The notes below the pieces were generated by a model. The model ran no database searches, was not told where the DNA came from, and was given only the letters and a program-made list of their open reading frames with translations. A program made the position numbers and the translations under genes. This document shows, piece after piece, positions 1-6,282 of a stretch of 6,282 nt of DNA. Each line of letters starts with the position of its first letter. The stretch's first letter is position 1. Source of the stretch: an uncultured Variovorax sp. (GTDB lineage Bacteria > Pseudomonadota > Gammaproteobacteria > Burkholderiales > Burkholderiaceae); NCBI GenBank assembly GCA_946478645.1, contig CAMLCW010000302.1, forward strand, positions 1-6,282. Direction: 5' to 3'.

Positions 1-285
1 GCAATCGAGGCACACCATGTGGTCGTGGTGCGTGCCCTCGTTGAGCTCGTACACGGCCTTGCCGCTCTCGAAATGGCTGCGCTCGAGGATGCCGGCCTGC
101 TCGAACTGCGTCAGCACGCGGTAGACGGTGGCCAGGCCGATGTCGGAGTGCTCGTTCAGGAGCACCCGGAACACGTCTTCGGCCGTCATGTGGCGCTGGC
201 TCCCGGTCTGGAAGATCTCGAGGATCTTCAGCCGCGGCAGTGTGGCCTTGAGGCCGGTATTCTTGAGTTCGTCGATGTTGGCCAT
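1..285 (-). CDS. fur: Ferric uptake regulator Fur, N-terminal part (cut by window start)
   Basis: Fur is a cytoplasmic, metal-dependent DNA-binding repressor that, with Fe(II), shuts off iron-uptake genes. Reading the minus strand from the ATG at 285 gives 95 residues; the family is usually about 135-150 long, so the dimerisation domain is mostly missing because the window begins here. Visible hallmarks: [15 protein letters not shown] (residues 11-25), the winged-helix recognition segment [18 protein letters not shown] (49-66), then HHDH (86-89) and the first zinc-binding pair CLDC (92-95) exactly at the window edge. These match E. coli Fur closely and exclude Zur or PerR as the better label. 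The start is supported by an AGGA Shine-Dalgarno (complement of 292-295), 6 nt from the ATG. It is divergent from bamE, an arrangement common in beta- and gammaproteobacteria. No convincing Fur box is visible upstream, so autoregulation cannot be claimed. Confidence 0.97.
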   Translation of the reverse strand, partial: MANIDELKNTGLKATLPRLKILEIFQTGSQRHMTAEDVFRVLLNEHSDIGLATVYRVLTQFEQAGILERSHFESGKAVYELNEGTHHDHMVCLDC

Positions 286-374
286 GATGGTTCCTGCGCC
301 TGGGCGGCGGGACGGCCCCGAAAGGGCTGCCGCTACAATGGCCGATCATATCGCTACCCCTCCTTTCTCTCCCA
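286..374. promoter_or_regulatory. Divergent fur/bamE promoter region
   Basis: These 89 bp separate two divergent genes and so must hold at least the fur promoter and probably that of bamE. On the minus strand TATGAT (complement of 345-350) is a good -10 candidate for fur. The best partner is TTGGGA (complement of 370-375), at a long 19-bp spacing that just touches the bamE start codon. On the plus strand TACAAT (334-339) is a -10 candidate for bamE, without a recognisable -35. A small hairpin lies at 313-329 (arms 313-318 and 324-329, one G-T pair, 5-nt loop); it would fall in the fur 5' leader if the TATGAT promoter is used. That promoters exist here is near certain from gene orientation; the individual hexamers are guesses. 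Confidence 0.45.
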
Positions 375-938
375 ATGCCTGCCATCCTTCCACGCCGTTC
401 CTGGCTGCTGGCTGCGGCCGTCGCAGCCGTGACGTTCAGCCTCAGTGCCTGCAGCGGCTTCAGCGAGCGCACGCGGGGTGCGCTCACGGCCATCACGCCC
501 TACAAGGTTGAGGTGGTCCAGGGCAATTTCGTCTCCAAGCAGCAGGTCGAGGCCCTCCAGCCCGGCATGTCGCGCCAGCAGGTGCGTGAAATCCTCGGCA
601 CGCCGCTCTTGACCGACGTCTTCCACACGAACCGCTGGGACTACGTCTTCACCATCCGCCGCCAGGGCGTCGATCCGCAGGAGCGCCGGCTGACCGTGTT
701 CTTCAACGGCGAGGTGCTCGACCGCTACGAAGGAGACCCGATGCCCAGCGAGGAAGAATTCGTCGCCACGCTCGACACGCGCAAGAAGAGCAGCAAGGTG
801 CCGCAGCTCGAGGCCACCGAAGAAGAACTCAAGAAATTCGCGCCCAAGCCCGACGAGAAGAAGGGCGAGGCCGACACCGCGGCCGCGAACCTGCCGCCGC
901 TGCCCGCCGCCTACCCTCCGCTCGAAGCCTCGCGCTGA
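375..938 (+). CDS. bamE: Outer membrane protein assembly factor BamE (SmpA/OmlA lipoprotein)
   Basis: BamE is a periplasm-facing outer-membrane lipoprotein of the BAM complex that inserts beta-barrel proteins together with BamA and BamD. The 187-residue product starts with a basic N-terminus and a hydrophobic stretch (about 10-22), then a lipobox LSAC with the lipidated cysteine at residue 26. The SmpA/OmlA domain follows (about 43-120): VEVVQGNFVSKQQVEALQPG, then LGTPLLTDVFHTNRWDYVF (74-92), both diagnostic for the family. The protein is longer than E. coli BamE (113 residues) because of a tail from about 131 that is first Lys/Glu-rich, then Ala/Pro-rich, probably flexible and periplasmic. 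No clear Shine-Dalgarno precedes the ATG; the start is chosen because it gives a proper lipoprotein signal. It is divergent from fur and 125 bp upstream of dapB. Family assignment is secure; the role of the tail is unknown. Confidence 0.95.
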   Translation: MPAILPRRSWLLAAAVAAVTFSLSACSGFSERTRGALTAITPYKVEVVQGNFVSKQQVEALQPGMSRQQVREILGTPLLTDVFHTNRWDYVFTIRRQGVDPQERRLTVFFNGEVLDRYEGDPMPSEEEFVATLDTRKKSSKVPQLEATEEELKKFAPKPDEKKGEADTAAANLPPLPAAYPPLEASR

Positions 939-1063
939 GAAGAGAAGAGGCCAGGGCGCGGAACGACGCTGCAGCCGCGCGCCAGGCAGCCGGCGACGGT
1001 TTCCCGCACACCTTCCGGGCAGGGCCTGCCGTTCCCATGCCAAGTTCAAAGGGCTGAATCCGC

Positions 1064-1903
1064 ATGACTGACTCCATCTCCTCCACTTCGTCTTCCCCGG
1101 CCCTGCGCCGCGTCGCGATCGCCGGCGCCTCGGGCCGCATGGGCCGCATGCTGGTCGAGGCCGTGCGCGAGGCCCAGGACTGCCGCCTCGCCGGCGCCCT
1201 CGACATGGCCGGCAGCGAGGCGATCGGCGCCGATGCGGCTGCCTTCCTGGGCTTCACGAGCGGCGTGCCCATCGTGTCCGACCTGCGCACCGGCCTGCAG
1301 GATGCGCAGGTGCTGATCGACTTCACCCGCCCCGAAGGCACGCTCGCGCACCTCGCGATCTGCCGCGAGCTCGGCGTGCAGGCCGTGATCGGCACCACCG
1401 GCTTCAGCGACGCGCAGAAGGCCGAGATCGCCGAGATCGCCAAGGACGTCGCGATCCTGCTGGCCCCCAACATGAGCGTGGGCGTCAACGTCACGTTCAA
1501 GCTGCTCGAGATGGCCGCCAAGGCGCTCGCCACCGGCTACGACATCGAGATCATCGAGGCCCACCACCGCCACAAGGTCGATGCACCCTCGGGCACCGCG
1601 CTCAAGATGGGCGAGGTCATCGCCGGCGCGCTCGGGCGCGACCTGAAGGAATGCGCCGTCTATGCCCGCGAAGGCATCACTGGCGAGCGCGATCCGTCGA
1701 CGATCGGCTTCTCGGCGATCCGCGGCGGCGACATCGTCGGCGACCACACGGTGCTGTTCGCGGGCACCGGGGAGCGCATCGAGATCACCCACAAGTCCGC
1801 GAGCCGCTCGACCTATGCACAGGGTGCGCTGCGCGCGGTGCGCTTCCTCGCGGGGCAGAAGGTGGGGCTGTTCGACATGTTCGACGTGCTCGGTCTGCGC
1901 TGA
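1064..1903 (+). CDS. dapB: 4-hydroxy-tetrahydrodipicolinate reductase
   Basis: DapB is the cytoplasmic NAD(P)H-dependent enzyme that reduces 4-hydroxy-tetrahydrodipicolinate to tetrahydrodipicolinate, on the route to meso-diaminopimelate (peptidoglycan) and lysine. The product has 279 residues, slightly longer than the usual 265-275. The N-terminal Rossmann fold carries the nucleotide-binding loop GASGRMG (21-27). DFTRPEG (86-92) and GTTGF (110-114) line the cofactor/substrate cleft. The family signature [15 protein letters not shown] (165-179) contains the catalytic His (H167, equivalent to E. coli H159) and Lys (K171, equivalent to K163). All key residues are present, so the enzyme should be active. 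A Ser/Thr-rich stretch of about 12 residues precedes the fold; no better in-frame start is visible downstream, and AAAGGG (1048-1053) is a possible, somewhat distant ribosome site for the ATG used. The stop lies 26 bp before exbB, suggesting co-transcription. Confidence 0.98.
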   Translation: MTDSISSTSSSPALRRVAIAGASGRMGRMLVEAVREAQDCRLAGALDMAGSEAIGADAAAFLGFTSGVPIVSDLRTGLQDAQVLIDFTRPEGTLAHLAICRELGVQAVIGTTGFSDAQKAEIAEIAKDVAILLAPNMSVGVNVTFKLLEMAAKALATGYDIEIIEAHHRHKVDAPSGTALKMGEVIAGALGRDLKECAVYAREGITGERDPSTIGFSAIRGGDIVGDHTVLFAGTGERIEITHKSASRSTYAQGALRAVRFLAGQKVGLFDMFDVLGLR

Positions 1904-1929
1904 GAGAAGCCCAGTAGAACGGCCGGCCA

Positions 1930-2634
1930 ATGAGCGTCCTCGAGCTGCTGACCCAGGGCGACGGCGTCAGCCGGTCGGTGGCGGCGCTGCTTTTGGCGAT
2001 GTCGATCGCGAGCTGGGTCGCGATCCTCTGGAAGGCCTGGCTGCTGCGCGGCGGCACGCGCGACGTGCTGCGCAGCATCGCCGCTTTCTGGCAGTCGGCC
2101 ACGCTGGCCGACGCCGAGCAGAAGCTGCGCGCCCTCGACCGCGCCGCGCTTGTCGCCCCGGCCGTCGAGGCCCTGCGCAGCGTGGCGGCCGACGCGGCGG
2201 GCGGCACGGGCACGCTCGGCGCGATCGCGGGCGACCGCAACCAGCGGCTCACGCGGGCGCTGCGCGGCGCGCTGCACGGCGCGCTGCGGCGCCTGCAGTC
2301 GGGCCAGATCCTGCTTGCCACGGTCGGCGCGACGGCCCCGTTCGTGGGGCTGCTCGGCACCGTCTGGGGCATCTATGGCGCGCTCTCGGGCATCGCGGGC
2401 CAGACGGGCGGCTTCACCATCGACAAGGTGGCCGGCCCGGTCGGCGAGGCGCTCGTCATGACGGCCTTCGGCCTCGCGGTGGCCATTCCGGCCGTGCTGG
2501 CCTACAACGTGTTCGGCCGCGTCATCGGCCGCATCGAGGCCGAGCTCGAGGGCTTCGCGCACGACCTCCTCGACAGTTTCGGCAGCCCGCCGGCGCCGGC
2601 CGCGCCGCCGCCTGCGCGGCCGATGCCGGTCTAG
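1930..2634 (+). CDS. exbB: MotA/TolQ/ExbB-family proton channel protein, ExbB-like
   Basis: This inner-membrane protein forms, with ExbD, the proton-driven motor that energises TonB (or the related TolA) for transport across the outer membrane. The product has 234 residues. Hydrophobic segments lie at about 16-38, 127-151 and 173-195, the three-helix topology of the family, with a cytoplasmic domain between the first two. The diagnostic motif APFVGLLGTVWGIYGAL (136-152) and the third-helix motif GPVGEALVMTAFGLAVAIP (169-187) are intact. T144, E173 and T178 correspond to T148, E176 and T181 of E. coli ExbB, the channel residues. The C-terminus is a short Pro/Ala-rich tail (219-234). It starts 26 bp after dapB and is followed 13 bp later by its partner exbD, so the pair is surely one unit. 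No strong Shine-Dalgarno is visible. TolQ is the alternative, but tolA/tolB/pal are absent; ExbB is preferred. Confidence 0.9.
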   Translation: MSVLELLTQGDGVSRSVAALLLAMSIASWVAILWKAWLLRGGTRDVLRSIAAFWQSATLADAEQKLRALDRAALVAPAVEALRSVAADAAGGTGTLGAIAGDRNQRLTRALRGALHGALRRLQSGQILLATVGATAPFVGLLGTVWGIYGALSGIAGQTGGFTIDKVAGPVGEALVMTAFGLAVAIPAVLAYNVFGRVIGRIEAELEGFAHDLLDSFGSPPAPAAPPPARPMPV

Positions 2635-2647
2635 GCGCATTCGCACC

Positions 2648-3115
2648 ATGGCCTTCGGTCGCACTTCGCTCGGCAGCAGCACCGCTGGCGGCGGGCGCGC
2701 CACGGGCGCCGGCGGGCAGCGCCCGCTGTCCGACATCAACGTGACGCCGCTGGTCGACGTGATGCTGGTGCTGCTGGTGATCTTCATCATCACCGCGCCG
2801 CTCATGGCGAGCTCGATCAAGCTCGACCTGCCGCAGACCGACGCCGGCCAGCCCAACGACACGCCGAAGTTCGTCGGCGTCTCGGTCGACGCCGCGGGCC
2901 AGGTGTTCTTCAACGACCAGCCGGTCAGCGACGCGCAACTGGCCGAGCGGCTGCAGCAGGCGGCGGCCGACAGCAAGGAGACCGAGGTCCAGCTGCGCGC
3001 CGACCAGACCGTGCCCTATGGCCGGGTGGTGGCGCTGATGGGCATCGCCAACAAGGCGGGCCTGAGCCGCATCGGCTTCGTGACCGAGGCCGACCCGGCC
3101 GCGCAGCCGCGCTGA
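2648..3115 (+). CDS. exbD: Biopolymer transport protein ExbD/TolR family
   Basis: ExbD is the single-pass inner-membrane partner of ExbB; its transmembrane aspartate carries protons through the ExbB pore to drive TonB. The 155-residue product has a Gly-rich cytoplasmic N-terminus (about 1-25), the signature LSDINVTPLVDVMLVLLVIFIITAP with its transmembrane helix at about 34-52, and a periplasmic domain from about 53. The essential Asp is D37 (equivalent to D25 of E. coli ExbD and D23 of TolR). The periplasmic part contains VQLRADQTVPYGRVVALM (114-131), typical of ExbD/TolR. The N-terminal Gly/Ser segment is longer than in E. coli ExbD, moderately unusual for the family. It lies 13 bp after exbB, so it is probably translated from the same message. 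No tonB follows; the next gene is convergent. TolR cannot be fully excluded by sequence alone. Confidence 0.92.
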   Translation: MAFGRTSLGSSTAGGGRATGAGGQRPLSDINVTPLVDVMLVLLVIFIITAPLMASSIKLDLPQTDAGQPNDTPKFVGVSVDAAGQVFFNDQPVSDAQLAERLQQAAADSKETEVQLRADQTVPYGRVVALMGIANKAGLSRIGFVTEADPAAQPR

Positions 3116-3125
3116 ACCGTCTTTG

Positions 3126-3163
3126 CTCCTTCCCCCTTCGGGGGAAGGTCGGGATGGGGGCAG
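3126..3163 (+). repeat. REP-like palindromic element, copy 1
   Basis: A 38-nt unit made of a perfect 9-bp hairpin (arms 3128-3136 and 3140-3148, loop TTC) followed by the G-rich tail GGTCGGGATGGGGGC (3147-3161). By my alignment it matches the reverse complement of copy 2 at 30 of 38 positions, with the three loop bases among the differences. This layout (GC-rich hairpin plus conserved G-rich flank, next to gene ends) resembles the REP-type repeats scattered between genes of many high-G+C proteobacteria. It starts 10 bp after the exbD stop. The hairpin may also act as a weak terminator or 3'-end stabiliser for exbD mRNA, but no U-run follows it, so a classical intrinsic terminator is not supported. 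Confidence 0.75.
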
Positions 3164-3189
3164 TCAGAGCGCCCGCTGGATGCGCCGCT

Positions 3190-3227
3190 GTGCCCCCACC
3201 CCAACCCTCCCCCAGCGGGGGAGGGAG
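3190..3227 (-). repeat. REP-like palindromic element, copy 2 (inverted)
   Basis: A 38-nt unit in opposite orientation to copy 1: the flank GCCCCCACCCCAACC (3192-3206) followed by a perfect 9-bp hairpin (arms 3205-3213 and 3217-3225, loop AGC). Together with copy 1 and the 26-bp spacer (3164-3189) it forms a head-to-head pair, like the paired units of BIME-type elements, and the two copies could also pair with each other as one long cruciform. It ends 12 bp before the glgP stop codon, between two convergent genes, where such elements can end or protect transcripts from both sides. No T-run follows on the glgP reading strand. Confidence 0.75.
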
Positions 3228-3239
3228 AAAACCCCGGCT

Positions 3240-5711
<2,472 letters not shown>

Positions 5712-5735
5712 GGGTGTTCGTGGTTGGGTGTCGTT

Positions 5736-5750
5736 CTCGCCGGAGGCGAG
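5736..5750 (-). other. Small hairpin between glgA and glgP
   Basis: A perfect inverted repeat, CTCGCC (5736-5741) / GGCGAG (5745-5750) with a 3-nt loop, lies in the 56-bp gap between the glgA stop and the glgP start. In the transcript it would sit about 24 nt before the glgP ATG. No U-run follows, so it is not a classical terminator; it could affect mRNA processing or glgP translation. Short GC-rich hairpins arise by chance in such DNA, so function is speculative. Confidence 0.25.
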
Positions 5751-5767
5751 GCGGTTGGGTCGGCGCG

Positions 5768-6260
5768 CTATCGCAGGGCCTTCTCGTAGACGCCGATGTA
5801 GTGGGCCGCCGCAGCGGCCCAGTCGGCGGGCCTGCGCATCGCGTTGCCGCGCACGCGCCGCCAGTCGGGTGCGCGCCGGTACAGCGCGAAGGCGCGGCGA
5901 AGCGCACGATGGTAGTCGCTTGACGTAAAGCGCTCGAAGACGAAGCCCGTGGCGTCCCCGCTTTCGAGGTCTTCGAGCGTGCAGTCGACGACCGTGTCCG
6001 CCAGGCCGCCGATGCGGTGCACCAGCGGCAGGCTGCCGTAGCGCAGGCCGTACATCTGCGTCAGGCCGCAGGGCTCGTAGAGCGAAGGCACCAGCGTCAC
6101 GTCGCCGGCGCCGAAGAGCTGGTGCGCGAGCGTCTCGTCGTAGCCGATCGTGACGCTCACGGCGTGCGGGGCCGCCGCCGCGCGGGCGCGGAACGCCGCT
6201 TCGAGCCAGGCCTCGCCGCTGCCCAGCAGCGCGAGCTGGCCGCCCTGTTCCAGCAGCGCG
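5768..6260 (-). CDS. glgA: Glycogen synthase GlgA, C-terminal third (cut by contig end)
   Basis: GlgA (GT5 family) adds glucose from ADP-glucose to growing alpha-1,4-glucan chains in the cytoplasm. Only the last 163 residues are present (family length about 475-530); the N-terminal domain with the ADP-glucose-binding KxGGL motif lies beyond the window. The fragment belongs to the C-terminal GT-B domain. It shows [22 protein letters not shown] (38-59), the core signature [20 protein letters not shown] (61-80), [15 protein letters not shown] (84-98), GFVFERF (105-111) and the terminal W..AA..Y...YEKAL pattern. These align with E. coli GlgA throughout. Where many relatives have TGGLADTV, this has IGGLADTV, a mild substitution. 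Genuine coding sequence ends at 6260; the open frame continues to a false ATG at 6277 only because adapter is attached, which would add the artefactual residues MCSSDL. It lies directly upstream of glgP, likely as one operon. Confidence 0.96.
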
Positions 6261-6282
6261 AGATCGGAAGAGCACACGTCTG
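6261..6282 (+). other. Illumina TruSeq adapter sequence (contamination)
   Basis: The last 22 bases begin AGATCGGAAGAGC and continue with ACACGTCTG, which is the start of the standard Illumina TruSeq read-1 adapter, base for base. It is not part of the genome. The join is sharp: sequence up to 6260 codes for GlgA on the minus strand, and from 6261 the homology is lost. Read in reverse the adapter is open in the two frames that join the minus-strand genes here, so automatic annotation would create false N-termini. Confidence 0.97.

Noticed and set aside
341..365. A possible Fur box near the fur start (GATATGAT-like stretch).
   Set aside because: Only one half resembles the GATAAT repeat and the other half does not match; the 19-bp consensus is not met.
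956..980. Inverted repeat GCGCGG/CCGCGC after the bamE stop, possible terminator.
   Set aside because: 13-nt spacer, only 6-bp arms made of G and C, and no T-run.
1018..1030. A 6-bp palindrome GGCAGG-G-CCTGCC upstream of dapB, possible operator or terminator.
   Set aside because: Too short and GC-rich to stand out from chance in this DNA; no T-run follows and no known regulator site is matched.
1915..1920. TAGAAC just before exbB as a separate -10 element.
   Set aside because: No -35 at a suitable distance, and transcription would begin almost at the start codon; co-transcription with dapB is simpler.
1662..2744. A 360-codon plus-strand frame spanning the dapB end and exbB, and similar large minus-strand frames over 829-2976.
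   Set aside because: Arg/Ala-rich shadow frames overlapping dapB, exbB and exbD, whose products carry intact family motifs.
5712..6275. Extension of the glgP frame upstream to a start near 6275, giving a 1011-residue protein.
   Set aside because: The extra N-terminus overlaps glgA in another frame, has no phosphorylase homology, and its first ATG comes from the adapter. The family start fits the ATG at 5711.

Overview
The window is high-G+C bacterial chromosomal DNA. It most resembles a betaproteobacterium of the order Burkholderiales, probably family Comamonadaceae (Variovorax/Acidovorax-like). This rests on strong G/C bias at third codon positions, on protein sequences typical of that group, and on the gene order fur <- -> bamE - dapB - exbB - exbD. 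The genus is inferred, not demonstrated. It appears to be the end of a draft contig: both outer genes are cut, and the last 22 bases are Illumina adapter, not genome.

Layout: (1) 1-285, minus strand, the N-terminal two thirds of fur, the ferric uptake regulator, cut by the window start. (2) 286-374, a short divergent promoter region. (3) 375-3115, plus strand, four genes in one direction: bamE (outer-membrane assembly lipoprotein), dapB (lysine/diaminopimelate synthesis), and an exbB-exbD proton-channel pair. Gaps are 125 bp, 26 bp and 13 bp, so dapB-exbB-exbD is very probably one transcript, with bamE possibly included. (4) 3116-3239, a convergent intergenic region holding two REP-like hairpin elements in opposite orientation. 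(5) 3240-6260, minus strand, a glycogen operon: the C-terminal third of glgA (glycogen synthase), followed 56 bp later by complete glgP (glycogen phosphorylase). (6) 6261-6282, sequencing adapter.

Functionally the left part is envelope and housekeeping: Fur controls iron genes, BamE helps insert outer-membrane proteins, DapB supplies meso-diaminopimelate for peptidoglycan and lysine, and ExbB/ExbD couple the proton motive force to a TonB-type transporter whose tonB is not in the window. The right part makes (GlgA) and breaks down (GlgP) glycogen. I see no mobile element, CRISPR array, tRNA/rRNA, toxin, phage or unknown defence gene. No previously undescribed system is evident. The points most worth a second look are the adapter at the contig end and the paired REP-like elements.
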